64,000 nt of DNA from Staphylococcus sp. GSSP0090 (GCF_013391405.1 NZ_JACBFD010000034.1:20084-84083), one strand, 5' to 3'; positions 10,501 to 20,200 are shown, numbered from the stretch's first letter. The notes: generated by a model not told the origin, from the sequence alone. Numbers and translations are program-made.

Positions 10501-11163
10501 GCGAAAGATCGCCAACAAGAAATTGTTATTAAAGGCGCTAATGAAACGAAATCTTATCTAGCTTCTGGTACTTCAAGATTGAAAGTAGAAGTTGGACAAA
10601 GTGTTGAACGTGGTGAAGTTCTAACTGAAGGTTCAATTGAACCTAAGAACTATTTATCTGTATCAGGTTTAAATGCAACAGAAAGTTATTTATTAAAAGA
10701 AGTTCAAAAAGTTTACCGTATGCAAGGTGTTGAAATTGATGATAAACACGTTGAGGTTATGGTAAGACAAATGTTACGTAAAGTACGTATCATTGAAGCT
10801 GGAGATACTAAGTTACTTCCAGGATCATTAGTAGATATTCATAACTTTACTGATGCAAACCGTGAAGCATTTAAAGAACGTAAACGTCCTGCAACAGCTA
10901 AACCAGTATTACTAGGTATTACGAAAGCTTCTCTTGAAACTGAAAGCTTCTTATCAGCAGCTTCATTCCAAGAAACAACACGTGTACTTACTGATGCTGC
11001 AATTAAAGGTAAACGTGATAACTTACTTGGACTTAAAGAGAACGTTATTATCGGTAAATTAATTCCAGCTGGTACAGGTATGAGACGTTATAGAGATGTT
11101 GAATACGATAAAGCTGCACCAGAAACTGAAATTGTAGAAGAAGTACAAACGACTGAAATATAA
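7540..11163 (+). CDS. rpoC: DNA-directed RNA polymerase beta' subunit
   Basis: Beta' subunit of RNA polymerase. It contains the N-terminal zinc-binding cysteines ([20 protein letters not shown], about residues 60-79), the catalytic metal-binding loop [10 protein letters not shown] (about 447-456), the bridge-helix/trigger-loop region with [19 protein letters not shown], and a second cysteine cluster ([13 protein letters not shown]). I chose the TTG at 7540 ([10 protein letters not shown]..., 1207 residues), which follows GAAGGAGG at 7524-7531. The earlier in-frame TTG at 7522 would overlap that ribosome-binding site. A terminator at 11181-11219 ends the operon. Confidence 0.98.
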   Translation: MIDVNNFHYMKIGLASPEKIRSWSFGEVKKPETINYRTLKPEKDGLFCERIFGPTKDWECSCGKYKRVRYKGMVCDRCGVEVTKSKVRRERMGHIELAAPVSHIWYFKGIPSRMGLLLDMSPRALEEVIYFASYVVVNPGPTGLEKKTLLSEAEFREYYDKFPGKFTAKMGAEGIKELLEEIDLDAELKHLRDELESATGQRLTRAIKRLEVVESFRHSGNNPAWMILDVLPIIPPEIRPMVQLDGGRFATSDLNDLYRRVINRNNRLKRLLDLGAPGIIVQNEKRMLQEAVDALIDNGRRGRPVTGPGNRPLKSLSHMLKGKQGRFRQNLLGKRVDYSGRSVIAVGPSLKMYQCGLPKEMALELFKPFIMKELVQREIATNIKNAKSKIERMDDEVWDVLEDVIKEHPVLLNRAPTLHRLGIQAFEPTLVEGRAIRLHPLATTAYNADFDGDQMAVHVPLSKEAQAEARMLMLAAQNILNPKDGKPVVTPSQDMVLGNYYLTLERKEAVNTGTIYNDTNEVLKAYANGYVHLHTRIGVHASSFNNPTFTEEQNKKILLTSVGKVIFNEIIPDSFAYINEPTQTNLENKTPEKYFIAPTEIGEDGLKAYFDEQPLIKPFNKNFLGNVIAEVFNRFSITDTSMMLDRMKDLGFKFSSKAGITVGVSDIVVLPDKQDILDEHEKLVDKVTKQFNRGLITDFERYNAVIEIWTDAKDQIQNELMGSLEETNPIFMMSDSGARGNASNFTQLAGMRGLMAAPSGEIIELPITSSFREGLTVLEYFISTHGARKGLADTALKTADSGYLTRRLVDVAQDVIVREEDCGTDRGLLVSDIKEGTEMIEPFIERIEGRYSKETIRHPETNEVIVNPDELVTAEIAKKITDAGIEEMYIRSAFTCNTRHGVCEKCYGKNLATGEKVEVGEAVGTIAAQSIGEPGTQLTMRTFHTGGVAGSDITQGLPRIQEIFEARNPKGQAVITEIEGVVDDIKLAKDRQQEIVIKGANETKSYLASGTSRLKVEVGQSVERGEVLTEGSIEPKNYLSVSGLNATESYLLKEVQKVYRMQGVEIDDKHVEVMVRQMLRKVRIIEAGDTKLLPGSLVDIHNFTDANREAFKERKRPATAKPVLLGITKASLETESFLSAASFQETTRVLTDAAIKGKRDNLLGLKENVIIGKLIPAGTGMRRYRDVEYDKAAPETEIVEEVQTTEI

Positions 11164-11180
11164 TTTTGGGTTAAATGAAC

Positions 11181-11219
11181 AAGGTGATCGGAATGAGATT
11201 TTCGATCACTTTGTTTTTT
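11181..11219 (+). terminator. Intrinsic terminator of rpoBC
   Basis: AAGGTGATCG (11181-11190) pairs with CGATCACTTT (11203-11212, one G-U), then G and T6. A promoter for the next gene follows it. Confidence 0.85.
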
Positions 11220-11250
11220 AATTATTTTTGTAAAATTATTGGATTTAAAG

Positions 11251-11280
11251 TTGACTCAGCAGTTATGAAAATGTTATTAT
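11251..11280 (+). promoter_or_regulatory. Promoter upstream of L7Ae-like gene and rpsL block
   Basis: TTGACT (11251-11256) and TATTAT (11275-11280) are separated by 18 bp, immediately after the rpoBC terminator and 40 bases before the L7Ae-family gene. Confidence 0.6.
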
Positions 11281-11320
11281 TATTAAGGTTGATGCAAGCA
11301 GAACTTTGGAGGATATTTAT

Positions 11321-11575
11321 ATGTCTAATGAAAAAGTTGCACGCTTTAACAAACAACATTTTGTTATTGGTCTTAAACAAACGCTTAAAGCTTTGAATAA
11401 AGATCAAGTTACATCATTGATTATCGCTGAAGACGTAGAAGTTCATCTTATGACTCGCGTGTTGAGCCAAATCAATCACAAACACATACCTGTTTCATTT
11501 TTCGAAAGCAAACAAGCTTTAGGGAAATATGTAGGTATAAACGTTAATGCAGCAATCGTTGCATTATTAAAATGA
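11321..11575 (+). CDS. rplGB: L7Ae-family ribosomal/K-turn-binding protein
   Basis: A small 84-residue protein of the L7Ae/L30e/S12e superfamily, known in B. subtilis as YbxF/RplGB, which binds kink-turn RNA and associates with ribosomes. Family signatures are [20 protein letters not shown] and the C-terminal [17 protein letters not shown] stretch. I chose the ATG at 11321 because TTGGAGG at 11306-11312 is its ribosome-binding site. The in-frame TTG at 11306 lies inside that site. It sits between rpoC and rpsL, its conserved location in Bacilli. The gene symbol is assigned by homology and position. Confidence 0.9.
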   Translation: MSNEKVARFNKQHFVIGLKQTLKALNKDQVTSLIIAEDVEVHLMTRVLSQINHKHIPVSFFESKQALGKYVGINVNAAIVALLK

Positions 11576-11577
11576 GA

Positions 11578-11606
11578 TTAGTAAGAATTATTCTTACTAA
11601 ATTTTA
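11578..11606 (+). terminator. Hairpin between L7Ae-like gene and rpsL
   Basis: TTAGTAAGAA (11578-11587) and TTCTTACTAA (11591-11600) form a perfect 10-bp stem with a 3-base loop, followed by ATTTTATTT. It is terminator-like but weak, so some read-through into rpsL is expected. Confidence 0.55.
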
Positions 11607-11669
11607 TTTACCCTTAAAATGAACCACCTGGATGTGTGGGATTATAAATGAGGAAAGGAGGAACTTTAA

Positions 11670-12083
11670 ATGCCAACTATTAATCAATTGGTACGTAAAC
11701 CAAGACAAAGTAAATCAAAAAAATCTGATTCACCAGCATTAAACAGAAACTTTAACAGTAAAAAGAAAAAATTTACTGACTTAAATTCACCACAAAAACG
11801 TGGGGTTTGTACACGTGTCGGTACTATGACACCTAAAAAACCTAACTCAGCGTTACGTAAATATGCTCGTGTGCGTTTGTCTAACAACATTGAAATCAAT
11901 GCGTATATCCCTGGTATCGGACATAACTTACAAGAACACAGTGTTGTACTTGTACGTGGTGGACGTGTGAAAGACTTACCTGGTGTACGTTACCATATCG
12001 TACGTGGTGCACTTGATACTTCAGGTGTTGATGGACGTAGACAAGGCCGTTCATTATACGGAACTAAAAAACCTAAAAAATAA
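11670..12083 (+). CDS. rpsL: 30S ribosomal protein S12
   Basis: S12 sits at the decoding centre and controls accuracy. The conserved [11 protein letters not shown] loop (about residues 53-63) and [14 protein letters not shown] loop carry the lysines and prolines where streptomycin-resistance changes usually fall, and all look wild type. Its 137 residues match staphylococcal S12. The start follows a strong AAAGGAGG site. It opens the rpsL-rpsG-fusA-tuf (str) block. Confidence 0.98.
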   Translation: MPTINQLVRKPRQSKSKKSDSPALNRNFNSKKKKFTDLNSPQKRGVCTRVGTMTPKKPNSALRKYARVRLSNNIEINAYIPGIGHNLQEHSVVLVRGGRVKDLPGVRYHIVRGALDTSGVDGRRQGRSLYGTKKPKK

Positions 12084-12153
12084 GTTTAAGATTGCGTAAA
12101 TTTTCGCTATAAATTTAAAAATTATACTATAATAGGAAGGGAGGATTTACATT

Positions 12154-12624
12154 ATGCCTCGTAAAGGATCAGTACCAAAAAGAGACGTATTACCAGATCC
12201 AATTCACAACTCTAAATTAGTTACAAAATTGATCAACAAAATTATGTTAGATGGTAAACGTGGAACAGCACAAAGAATTCTTTATTCTGCATTCGACTTA
12301 GTTAAAGAACGTAGTGGTCGTGAAGCAGTTGAAGTTTTCGAAGAAGCTATCGATAACATCATGCCAGTATTAGAAGTTAAAGCTCGTCGTGTAGGTGGGT
12401 CTAACTATCAAGTACCAGTAGAAGTTCGTCCAGAGCGTCGTACTACATTAGGTCTTCGTTGGTTAGTTAACTATTCGCGTCTTCGTGGTGAAAAAACTAT
12501 GGAAGAACGTTTAGCTAACGAAATCTTAGATGCTGCTAACAACACTGGTGGCGCAGTTAAGAAACGTGAAGACACACATAAAATGGCTGAAGCTAACAAA
12601 GCATTCGCTCACTATCGCTGGTAG
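12154..12624 (+). CDS. rpsG: 30S ribosomal protein S7
   Basis: S7 nucleates assembly of the 30S head and contacts E-site tRNA. The start [16 protein letters not shown], the central [15 protein letters not shown] segment and the C-terminal [20 protein letters not shown] are family hallmarks. At 156 residues it has the standard length. The ribosome-binding site is GGAAGGGAGG. It lies 70 bases after rpsL in the str operon, and a two-tier RNA hairpin occupies the gap before fusA. Confidence 0.98.
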   Translation: MPRKGSVPKRDVLPDPIHNSKLVTKLINKIMLDGKRGTAQRILYSAFDLVKERSGREAVEVFEEAIDNIMPVLEVKARRVGGSNYQVPVEVRPERRTTLGLRWLVNYSRLRGEKTMEERLANEILDAANNTGGAVKKREDTHKMAEANKAFAHYRW

Positions 12625-12638
12625 GATAGTAGCTTTTT

Positions 12639-12690
12639 CCCTGAGCATGTTCCACAAAGATAGTTTACTATCGTCGGCGCGTGTTTAGGG
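12639..12690 (+). ncRNA. Two-tier hairpin between rpsG and fusA
   Basis: An outer 11-bp stem (12639-12649 with 12680-12690, three G-U pairs) encloses an inner GATAG-TTTA-CTATC hairpin (12659-12672). It begins just after the rpsG stop and ends about 50 bases before fusA. It could be a ribosomal-protein operator, as S7 regulates the str operon in E. coli from a different gap, or a processing site. The role is unproven. Confidence 0.55.
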
Positions 12691-12743
12691 CATCGCCATA
12701 TTTAAAGTATTTATTCGCAGTTATACTGGAAGGAGAAAAATAC

Positions 12744-14834
12744 ATGGCTAGAGATTTTAGTTTAGATAGAACTCGTAATATCGGTATCATGGCTCACATC
12801 GATGCTGGTAAAACAACTACGACTGAACGTATTCTTTACTATACTGGACGTATCCATAAAATTGGTGAAACACATGAAGGTGCTTCACAAATGGACTGGA
12901 TGGAACAGGAGCAAGACCGTGGTATTACTATCACATCAGCAGCAACAACTGCAGAATGGGATAACCACCGTGTAAACATCATCGATACACCTGGACACGT
13001 AGACTTCACTGTTGAAGTTGAACGTTCATTACGTGTACTTGATGGCGCAGTAACAGTATTAGATGCACAATCTGGTGTTGAACCTCAAACTGAAACAGTT
13101 TGGCGTCAAGCAACAACATATGGTGTACCTCGTATTGTTTTCGTTAACAAAATGGACAAATTAGGTGCTAACTTTGAATATTCAGTAAGCACAATTCATG
13201 ACCGTTTACAAGCTAACGCGCAACCAATTCAGTTACCAATCGGTGCTGAAGATGAATTTGAAGCAATTATCGACTTAGTTGAAATGAAATGTTTCAAATA
13301 CAACAATGACTTAGGAACTGAAATTGAAGAAATTGAAATTCCTGAAGATCATAAAGAAAGAGCTGAAGAAGCTCGTGCGGCATTAGTTGAAGCAGTTGCT
13401 GAAACTGACGACGAATTAATGGAAAAATATCTTGCTGATGAAGAAATTTCAATCCCTGAATTGAAAGCTGCTATCCGTAAAGCAACTACTGATGTAGAAT
13501 TCTACCCAGTTCTTGTTGGTACAGCATTCAAAAACAAAGGTGTTCAATTAATGCTTAATGCAGTAATTGATTATTTACCTTCACCATTAGATGTTAAACC
13601 AATTATTGGTCACCGTGCTGATAATCCAGAAGAAGAAGTTATCGCAAAAGCTGATGACAATGCTGAGTTCGCTGCTTTAGCGTTCAAAGTAATGACTGAC
13701 CCTTATGTTGGTAAATTAACATTCTTCCGTGTTTATTCAGGTACTTTATCATCAGGTTCATATGTTAAAAACTCTACGAAGAACAAACGTGAACGTGTAG
13801 GTCGTTTACTACAAATGCACGCTAACTCTCGTCAAGAGTTAAACACAGTATACTCAGGAGATATCGCAGCTGCGGTAGGTCTTAAAGATACTGGTACTGG
13901 TGATACTTTATGTGGTGAGAAGAATGACATCATCTTGGAATCTATGGATTTCCCAGAGCCTGTTATTCACTTATCAGTTGAACCAAAATCTAAAGCTGAC
14001 CAAGATAAAATGACTACAGCTTTAGTTAAGTTACAAGAAGAAGATCCAACATTCCATGCACACACAGACGATGAAACTGGACAAGTTATCATTGGTGGTA
14101 TGGGTGAACTTCACTTGGACATCTTAGTAGACCGTATGAAGAAAGAATTTAACGTTGAATGTAACGTTGGTGCACCAATGGTTTCATATCGTGAAACATT
14201 CAAAGCATCAGCTGAAGTTCAAGGTAAATTCGCTCGTCAATCAGGTGGTCGTGGTCAATATGGTGACGTTAAAATTGAATTCTCACCTAACGAAACAGGT
14301 GGCGGTTTCGAATTCGAAAACGCTATCGTTGGTGGTGTAGTTCCTCGTGAATACATTCCATCAGTTGAAGCAGGTCTTAAAGATTCAATGGAAAACGGTG
14401 TATTAGCTGGTTATCCTTTAATTGATGTTAAAGCTAAATTATTTGATGGTTCATACCATGATGTCGATTCATCAGAAATGGCCTTCAAAATTGCTGCATC
14501 ATTAGCACTTAAAGAAGCTGCTAAAAAATGTGATCCAGTTATCTTAGAACCAATGATGAAAGTAACAATCGAAATGCCTGAAGAGTACATGGGCGACATC
14601 ATGGGTGACGTAACATCTCGTCGTGGACGTGTTGATGGTATGGAACCTCGTGGTAATGCACAAGTTGTAAATGCTTTTGTACCACTTTCAGAAATGTTCG
14701 GTTATGCAACATCATTACGTTCAAACACTCAAGGTCGTGGTACTTACACTATGTACTTTGATCACTATGCAGAAGTTCCAAAATCAATTGCTGAAGACAT
14801 TATCAAGAAAAACAGTGGTAATAAAGCTGAATAA
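12744..14834 (+). CDS. fusA: Translation elongation factor G
   Basis: EF-G, the GTPase that drives ribosomal translocation. The G motifs are AHIDAGKTT (P-loop, about residues 17-25), DTPGH and NKMD. The five-domain length of 696 residues is normal, three longer than remembered S. aureus EF-G because of a slightly different C-terminal tail (NSGNKAE). The fusidic-acid region around [13 protein letters not shown] looks wild type. I chose the ATG at 12744 ([10 protein letters not shown]) after GGAAGGAG. An upstream in-frame start at 12681 lies inside the RNA hairpin and adds unrelated residues. Its neighbours rpsG and tuf confirm the str operon. Confidence 0.98.
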   Translation: MARDFSLDRTRNIGIMAHIDAGKTTTTERILYYTGRIHKIGETHEGASQMDWMEQEQDRGITITSAATTAEWDNHRVNIIDTPGHVDFTVEVERSLRVLDGAVTVLDAQSGVEPQTETVWRQATTYGVPRIVFVNKMDKLGANFEYSVSTIHDRLQANAQPIQLPIGAEDEFEAIIDLVEMKCFKYNNDLGTEIEEIEIPEDHKERAEEARAALVEAVAETDDELMEKYLADEEISIPELKAAIRKATTDVEFYPVLVGTAFKNKGVQLMLNAVIDYLPSPLDVKPIIGHRADNPEEEVIAKADDNAEFAALAFKVMTDPYVGKLTFFRVYSGTLSSGSYVKNSTKNKRERVGRLLQMHANSRQELNTVYSGDIAAAVGLKDTGTGDTLCGEKNDIILESMDFPEPVIHLSVEPKSKADQDKMTTALVKLQEEDPTFHAHTDDETGQVIIGGMGELHLDILVDRMKKEFNVECNVGAPMVSYRETFKASAEVQGKFARQSGGRGQYGDVKIEFSPNETGGGFEFENAIVGGVVPREYIPSVEAGLKDSMENGVLAGYPLIDVKAKLFDGSYHDVDSSEMAFKIAASLALKEAAKKCDPVILEPMMKVTIEMPEEYMGDIMGDVTSRRGRVDGMEPRGNAQVVNAFVPLSEMFGYATSLRSNTQGRGTYTMYFDHYAEVPKSIAEDIIKKNSGNKAE

Positions 14835-14908
14835 TTAAACTTGTCTTGTCAGACAACTGTCTGTACAATACATGTAAAGCTTAATTATGTGGCTTGTAGT
14901 TTTATTAA

Positions 14909-14937
14909 TTGATTTTTTGGGAAAAATGCATTATAAA
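14909..14937 (+). promoter_or_regulatory. tuf promoter
   Basis: TTGATT (14909-14914) and TATAAA (14932-14937) with 17-bp spacing. An inverted repeat, TATAAAGG (14932-14939) with CCTTTATA (14951-14958), overlaps the -10 box and the expected start point. A second dyad, TCTCATGA with TCATGAGA, lies in the leader near 14978-15006. The tuf leader is therefore structured. Confidence 0.7.
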
Positions 14938-15052
14938 GGTACTGTATGGTCCTTTATACCAAAAACCAAAACAATCTTCTCATGATGGTGAGAAACTGTC
15001 ATGAGAGATAATTTTAAAAATTTATTATCTAACGAATAGGAGAGATTTTATA

Positions 15053-16240
15053 ATGGCTAAAGAAAAATTTGACCGCTCAAAAGAACATGCCAATATTGGT
15101 ACTATTGGTCACGTTGACCATGGTAAAACTACTTTAACAGCTGCTATCGCAACTGTATTAGCAAAAAATGGTGACTCTGTAGCACAATCATATGACATGA
15201 TTGACAACGCTCCAGAAGAAAAAGAACGTGGTATTACAATCAATACTTCACACATCGAGTATACTACTGAAAAACGTCACTATGCTCACGTTGACTGCCC
15301 AGGTCACGCTGACTATGTTAAAAACATGATCACTGGTGCTGCACAAATGGACGGAGCTATCTTAGTAGTATCTGCTGCTGATGGCCCAATGCCACAAACT
15401 CGTGAACACATTCTTTTATCACGTAACGTTGGTGTTCCAGCATTAGTTGTATTCTTAAACAAAGTTGACATGGTTGACGATGAAGAATTATTAGAATTAG
15501 TAGAAATGGAAGTTCGTGACTTATTAAGCGAATATGACTTCCCAGGTGACGATGTACCTGTAATCTCTGGTTCTGCATTAAAAGCTTTAGAAGGCGATGC
15601 TGACTATGAGCAAAAAATCTTAGACTTAATGCAAGCTGTTGATGACTTCATCCCAACACCAGAACGTGATTCTGACAAACCATTCATGATGCCAGTTGAG
15701 GACGTATTCTCAATCACTGGTCGTGGTACTGTTGCTACAGGCCGTGTTGAACGTGGTCAAATCAAAGTCGGTGAAGAAATTGAAATCATCGGTATGCAAG
15801 AAGAATCAAGCAAAACAACTGTTACTGGTGTAGAAATGTTCCGTAAATTACTAGACTACGCTGAAGCTGGTGACAACATTGGTGCATTATTACGTGGTGT
15901 TTCACGTGATGACGTACAACGTGGTCAAGTTTTAGCTGCTCCTGGTACTATTACACCACATACAAAATTTAAAGCGGATGTTTACGTTTTATCTAAAGAT
16001 GAAGGTGGACGTCATACGCCATTCTTCACTAACTACCGCCCACAATTCTATTTCCGTACTACTGACGTAACTGGTGTTGTTAACTTACCAGAAGGTACTG
16101 AAATGGTTATGCCTGGCGATAACGTTGAAATGGAAGTTGAATTAATTTCTCCAATCGCTATTGAAGACGGTACTCGTTTCTCTATCCGTGAAGGTGGACG
16201 TACTGTTGGATCAGGCGTTGTTACTGTAATCAACCAATAA
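15053..16240 (+). CDS. tuf: Translation elongation factor Tu
   Basis: EF-Tu, which delivers aminoacyl-tRNA to the ribosome. The GTPase motifs are GHVDHGKTT (about residues 18-26), DCPGH (about 81-85) and NKVD (about 136-139). The [12 protein letters not shown] effector loop and the RTTDVTGVV and [10 protein letters not shown] segments of domains 2 and 3 are present. At 395 residues it is within one residue of other staphylococcal EF-Tu proteins. The ribosome-binding site is TAGGAGAG. It has its own strong promoter at 14909-14937, so it need not depend on read-through from fusA. A terminator follows at 16270-16296. Confidence 0.98.
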   Translation: MAKEKFDRSKEHANIGTIGHVDHGKTTLTAAIATVLAKNGDSVAQSYDMIDNAPEEKERGITINTSHIEYTTEKRHYAHVDCPGHADYVKNMITGAAQMDGAILVVSAADGPMPQTREHILLSRNVGVPALVVFLNKVDMVDDEELLELVEMEVRDLLSEYDFPGDDVPVISGSALKALEGDADYEQKILDLMQAVDDFIPTPERDSDKPFMMPVEDVFSITGRGTVATGRVERGQIKVGEEIEIIGMQEESSKTTVTGVEMFRKLLDYAEAGDNIGALLRGVSRDDVQRGQVLAAPGTITPHTKFKADVYVLSKDEGGRHTPFFTNYRPQFYFRTTDVTGVVNLPEGTEMVMPGDNVEMEVELISPIAIEDGTRFSIREGGRTVGSGVVTVINQ

Positions 16241-16269
16241 TATAAATTTCTATCTTTGATAGAATTTTC

Positions 16270-16296
16270 AAGAGGTTCCTTTGGGAGCCTCTTTTC
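16270..16296 (+). terminator. Intrinsic terminator of tuf
   Basis: AAGAGGTTCC (16270-16279) pairs with GGAGCCTCTT (16284-16293, one T-G wobble) around a short loop, ending in a T-rich tract. Confidence 0.85.
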
Positions 16297-16309
16297 ATAG
16301 AAGCCCTTA

Positions 16310-16545
16310 TTCACTTTGTGAATTAGGGCTTCTTAGTGCATTAACCAAAGGTTAATGTAAACCAAATCAATTCACTTATGAATTAGGGGGTCTTAGTGCA
16401 TTAACCAAAGGTTAATGTAAACCAAATCAATTCACTTTGTGAATTAGGGCTTCTTAGTGCATTAACCAAAGGTTAATGTAGACTGAATCAGTTCATTTTG
16501 TAATATAGTGTTCTTTATATTAGGCAATAGTTAGTGCAAACAAAA
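16310..16545. repeat. Tandem array of 60-61-bp hairpin repeats after tuf
   Basis: Three near-identical units begin around 16311, 16371 and 16431, followed by a degenerate fourth to about 16545. Each unit holds two palindromes: CATTAACC-aaa-GGTTAATG (a perfect 8-bp arm pair) and TTCAC-ttt-GTGAA or a variant of it. The block TTAGTGCATTAACCAAAGG is identical in all three full units. There is no open reading frame, and the periods of 60 and 61 bp leave no unique spacers, so this is not a CRISPR array. Confidence 0.9.
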
Positions 16546-16576
16546 TTAAGTTTGAACTACAGCATTTAGAATAACT

Positions 16577-16617
16577 AAAAGGAACGTAGTCATTACCAAT
16601 ATGACTACGTTCCTTTT
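16577..16617. terminator. Strong 17-bp hairpin, bidirectional terminator
   Basis: AAAAGGAACGTAGTCAT (16577-16593) and its complement (16601-16617) form a perfect 17-bp stem with a 7-base loop. An A-tract at one end and a T-tract at the other make it work on both strands. It separates the two repeat arrays between tuf and the convergent amidohydrolase gene. Confidence 0.85.
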
Positions 16618-16675
16618 TATATGTTATCTAAGATTAGAGTGAATAGTTAAAGGTTGCCAATACATAAGTGATACA

Positions 16676-16962
16676 TAGGTTTGCTTCATAACTTATGCAT
16701 AAAAGCCACTAACGTAACTAAGTTATGACTAAGGCTAGAGAGGTATACTTGAGCTAAAGCTCATGCATAAAAGCAGAGGACCAGTTGCTCCTGGACTTTC
16801 TTAAAGGTATACATTCGCTTTGCGAATGCATAAGTCTTACTAATTCAGCACAGCTGAAAAGTAAGGCTTTAAAGTCATGTAATGACTAAAACTAGAGAGG
16901 TATACCTGAGCTAAAGCTCATGCATAAAAGCCACTAACGTAACTAAGTTACGAAGTGGCTTT
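16676..16962. repeat. Array of compound hairpin units with covarying stems
   Basis: Four related units start near 16678, 16737, 16801 and 16893. The three clear ones read (AG)AGGTATAC, a short palindrome (TGAGCTAAAGCTCA or ATTCGCTTTGCGAAT), TGCATAA, then a larger hairpin opening with AAG. The larger stems differ in sequence but stay complementary: AAAGCCACT with AGTGGCTTT (16927-16935/16954-16962), and CTTACT with AGTAAG near 16835-16866. The last hairpin overlaps the 3' end of the minus-strand amidohydrolase gene and may terminate it. No coding potential is visible. Confidence 0.8.
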
Positions 16963-18129
16963 AACAATTACGTTTTCGAGTTCAAGGATTTTTAGAAACT
17001 CGGATGCTGCGTATTTCAATGCTTTTTCATCAATATTGAAGTTCGGACTATGATGTGGGTGTGTCGTATCTTTTTCTGGATTGCCACATCCAGTTAAAAA
17101 GAATGCCCCAGGGCGAACTTTTAAATAGTGTGAGAAGTCTTCACCAATCATCATTAAATCAGATTCATAAAAACGTAAATTCATTTCATCTGCAGCTTGT
17201 TTAACAATTTCATAATTATTTGGATGATTGTGTACAGGTAAGTAGCCTTTAATATAATCAAATGTATACGTAATATCATTTGCAACTGCTAATCCTTGCA
17301 ATAATTTTTCCATTTTTGTCATGACATGGCTTTGTATTTCTGTATCAAATGTTCGAACAGTGCCTTTACAAAACGCTGTATCTGGAATGATATTATCAGC
17401 AGAGCCAGCTTGAACCATACCAAAGCTTATGACTGCTTGTTTAACAGGATCAATCGTTCGCGAAACAATCTTTTGAGCGCTCATAATGAATTCTGCCATT
17501 ATGACTACTGGATCAATCGTTTCGTGAGGCTTGGCACCATGGCCACCTTTGCCTTGAATTGTTATATTAAATTCATCTGGTGATGCCATCATTGCACCAG
17601 GGCGAGAATAGATCATACCAGTCGGGTAACCTGTCCACAAATGATTACCATAAATTTTATCTACATCTTGTAAACAACCATCATCAATCATTTCTTGTGA
17701 GCCACCTGGCATAATTTCTTCTCCATATTGGAAGATTAATACAACATTTCCATTTAATGAAGATAAGTGATTTTCAATGATTTCTGCTACACCAAGCAAT
17801 ATTGCAGTATGACCATCATGGCCACATGCATGCATAGCACCTGGATTTTTCGATTTATAGGATACATCTGTTAGTTCATCTATCGGTAGGGCATCGAAGT
17901 CTGCACGTAAAGCAACTGTAGGACCATCTCCACGTCCTTTGAATGTTGCAACTATACCATTACGGCCTACTGGTGTGCGTATCTCACAAGATAATTGACT
18001 TAATTGATTCATAATAAAGTCATGCGTGTGATGTTCTTCGAATGATAATTCTGGATATTGGTGTAGGTAACGACGTACTTGCACCATTCTACTTTCTTTT
18101 TGTTGTGCTAGTTGAAACCAATCAAACAA
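16948..18129 (-). CDS. M20-family amidohydrolase
   Basis: Cytoplasmic metallo-amidohydrolase of the M20/hippuricase/N-acyl-amino-acid deacylase family. It has ALRADFDALPIDE, the metal-binding MHACGHDGHTAILLG, GEEIMPGGSQEMID with the catalytic glutamates, and GKGGHGAKPH of the dimerisation domain. The C-terminal metal ligand lies in HPHHSPNFN. The substrate could be an N-acetyl or other N-acyl amino acid or N-acetyl-diaminopimelate. I favour the TTG at 18129 (393 residues) because AAGGAAGAAGG lies just upstream of it. An ATG at 18159 would add 10 residues and has a poor ribosome-binding site. It is divergent from kbl, with a cre-like site between them. Confidence 0.88.
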   Translation of the reverse strand: MFDWFQLAQQKESRMVQVRRYLHQYPELSFEEHHTHDFIMNQLSQLSCEIRTPVGRNGIVATFKGRGDGPTVALRADFDALPIDELTDVSYKSKNPGAMHACGHDGHTAILLGVAEIIENHLSSLNGNVVLIFQYGEEIMPGGSQEMIDDGCLQDVDKIYGNHLWTGYPTGMIYSRPGAMMASPDEFNITIQGKGGHGAKPHETIDPVVIMAEFIMSAQKIVSRTIDPVKQAVISFGMVQAGSADNIIPDTAFCKGTVRTFDTEIQSHVMTKMEKLLQGLAVANDITYTFDYIKGYLPVHNHPNNYEIVKQAADEMNLRFYESDLMMIGEDFSHYLKVRPGAFFLTGCGNPEKDTTHPHHSPNFNIDEKALKYAASEFLKILELENVIVKATS

Positions 18130-18220
18130 CTTCAACCCTTCTTCCTTCAGCATTTTCATATATTATATCACTTTAAACATAGTAACTGTAGGTAGAATTG
18201 TTAACATAGATATTAAATTG

Positions 18221-18237
18221 TAGGAAACGCTTTCTAT
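18221..18237. promoter_or_regulatory. cre-like CcpA site
   Basis: TAGGAAACGCTTTCTAT matches the cre core GNAAACGCTTTC, with mismatches at the outer T and A positions of the consensus. It lies in the divergent region between the amidohydrolase gene and kbl, suggesting carbon catabolite control of one or both. Confidence 0.5.
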
Positions 18238-18320
18238 TAAATTATTATTCTACTTCCCACGAATAAAAAAATAGGTTATGATTAATTTGAAAACTATGAT
18301 ATTCCAAAGGGGGACTTGCA

Positions 18321-19511
18321 GTGGTTCAATCACTACATGGCTTTTTAGATGAAAATATTCAGTATTTAAAAGATAATGGTTTATATAATGAAATAGATAC
18401 AATTGAAGGTGCCAACGGACCTGAAATTACAATCAATGGGAAAAATTATGTTAACTTATCTTCAAATAATTATTTAGGACTCGCTACAAATGAAGATTTA
18501 AAACAAGCAGCGAAAGACGCTATCGATACACATGGTGTAGGCGCTGGTGCGGTACGTTCTATCAATGGTACGCTAGATGTACATGATGAATTAGAGCAAA
18601 CACTTGCTGAATTTAAGGGTACTGAAGCAGCAATTGCATACCAATCTGGTTTCAACTGTAATATGGCTGCAATTTCAGCGGTTATGAATAAAAATGATGC
18701 AATTCTTTCTGATGAATTAAACCATGCTTCTATCATTGATGGTTGTCGTTTATCTAAAGCAAAGATTATTCGTGTAAATCATTCAGATATGGATGACTTA
18801 CGTGCTAAAGCAAAAGAAGCTGTAGAGTCAGGGCAATACAATAAAGTGATGTATATCACGGATGGGGTCTTCAGTATGGATGGCGACGTCGCTAAATTAC
18901 CAGAAATCGTAGAAATTGCTGAAGAATTTGGCTTAATCACTTATGTTGATGATGCACATGGTTCTGGTGTCATGGGTAAAGGCGCTGGTACAGTTAAACA
19001 TTTTGGCTTACAAGACAAAATTGATTTCCAAATCGGTACATTATCTAAAGCAATCGGTGTTGTGGGTGGTTATGTCGCAGGTACACAATCATTAATAGAC
19101 TGGTTAAAAGCACAATCTAGACCTTTCTTGTTCTCAACATCATTAGCACCTGGAGATACAAAAGCAATCACAGAAGCAGTGAAAAAATTGATGGCTTCTA
19201 CAGAATTACATGATAAACTTTGGGAAAATGGAAATTATCTTAAAGATGGCTTGAAAAAATTAGGTTTTGATATTGGTAATTCTGAATCACCAATCACACC
19301 TGTCATTATTGGTGATGAAAAAGAAACACAAGCCTTTAGTAGTCGTTTGAAAGAAGAAGGCGTTTATGTAAAATCAATTGTATTCCCAACTGTTCCTAAA
19401 GGTACAGGTCGAGTGCGTAATATGCCAACTGCGGCGCATACGAAAGCAATGTTAGATCAAGCTTTAGCAGCATTTGAAAAAGTTGGTAAAGAATTAGGTA
19501 CAATTAAATAA
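18321..19511 (+). CDS. kbl: Glycine C-acetyltransferase (2-amino-3-ketobutyrate CoA ligase)
   Basis: PLP enzyme of the alpha-oxoamine synthase family. It condenses glycine with acetyl-CoA to 2-amino-3-ketobutyrate or runs in reverse during threonine breakdown. Visible are YVDDAHG (about residues 208-214, PLP contacts) and GTLSKAIG with the Schiff-base lysine at about 243. Its 396 residues align along their length with the remembered S. aureus Kbl. It starts at GTG 18321 after AAAGGGGGA. A cre-like site lies about 85 bases upstream. The next gene is a small kinase behind a terminator, so kbl is probably monocistronic. No threonine dehydrogenase gene is adjacent. Confidence 0.95.
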   Translation: MVQSLHGFLDENIQYLKDNGLYNEIDTIEGANGPEITINGKNYVNLSSNNYLGLATNEDLKQAAKDAIDTHGVGAGAVRSINGTLDVHDELEQTLAEFKGTEAAIAYQSGFNCNMAAISAVMNKNDAILSDELNHASIIDGCRLSKAKIIRVNHSDMDDLRAKAKEAVESGQYNKVMYITDGVFSMDGDVAKLPEIVEIAEEFGLITYVDDAHGSGVMGKGAGTVKHFGLQDKIDFQIGTLSKAIGVVGGYVAGTQSLIDWLKAQSRPFLFSTSLAPGDTKAITEAVKKLMASTELHDKLWENGNYLKDGLKKLGFDIGNSESPITPVIIGDEKETQAFSSRLKEEGVYVKSIVFPTVPKGTGRVRNMPTAAHTKAMLDQALAAFEKVGKELGTIK

Positions 19512-19560
19512 AAACAGCTTTTCAAGTATAGTAGAGTGCGTATAGTACAAAATTAAGTTT

Positions 19561-19600
19561 AAAACGTTTGGAGATGATATGGTCTTCAAGCGTTTTTACT
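19561..19600 (+). terminator. Terminator after kbl
   Basis: AAAACGTTTG (19561-19570) pairs with CAAGCGTTTT (19587-19596, one wobble), followed by a T tract. Confidence 0.7.
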
Positions 19601-19639
19601 ATATAAAGACAATACATTATTGTATGGAGTGTGATGAAC

Positions 19640-20128
19640 ATGACAAAGTTAATAATCATTAGAGGTAACTCCGGCAGTGGAAAGACGACAATCGCACAGA
19701 AATTACAGCATACATTAGGTACAGGTGTGATGTTAGTAGGACAAGATGACATTCGCAGGAATGTGTTAAATGTGCCTGATCACCCTCATAATTTAGCTAT
19801 ACGACTAATAGAAGATATTGTGAATTATGGTATTGCGCATTGCGATTATGTTATTTTAGAAGGCATTTTAAATAGGGGAAAATATGGATCAATGATTGCG
19901 CGCTTAATGAATCAAAGTCATGTAGAGGCATATGCATATTATTTCAAATTATCATTTCATGAAACAGTTAGGAGACACCATTTGAAAGAGGATACAGATT
20001 TTGATGAAGCAGCGATGGCGAGTTGGTTTGTTGAAAATGACATCTTAAATGACAAGAATGAGATGTATCTAGATGAAACCATGTCTGAACATGAAATAAT
20101 TAGAAAAATATTAGAAGATATTATTTAA
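19640..20128 (+). CDS. P-loop small-molecule kinase (uridine kinase-like)
   Basis: A 162-residue protein with an N-terminal Walker A motif RGNSGSGKTTIAQ (about residues 6-18) and a VILEGIL Walker-B-like strand near residue 73, followed by an LID-like arginine region (RRHHLKED). These place it among small P-loop kinases (uridine, gluconate or adenylylsulfate-kinase-like); the substrate cannot be told. Three closely spaced starts exist (GTG 19631, ATG 19634, ATG 19640) after GGAG at 19626-19629. I prefer 19640 because MTKLIIIRG begins directly with the first beta strand. It converges with the membrane-protein gene downstream. Confidence 0.75.
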   Translation: MTKLIIIRGNSGSGKTTIAQKLQHTLGTGVMLVGQDDIRRNVLNVPDHPHNLAIRLIEDIVNYGIAHCDYVILEGILNRGKYGSMIARLMNQSHVEAYAYYFKLSFHETVRRHHLKEDTDFDEAAMASWFVENDILNDKNEMYLDETMSEHEIIRKILEDII

Positions 20129-20200
20129 TATACAAATTTAAACATAATGAAACTAACCCATGATACGTATACATTAACGATCACAGGTTAGTATCGAGCA

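Noticed and set aside
16310..16545. CRISPR-like array
   Set aside because: The 60-61-bp period is filled entirely by the repeat with no unique spacers, and there are no cas genes nearby.
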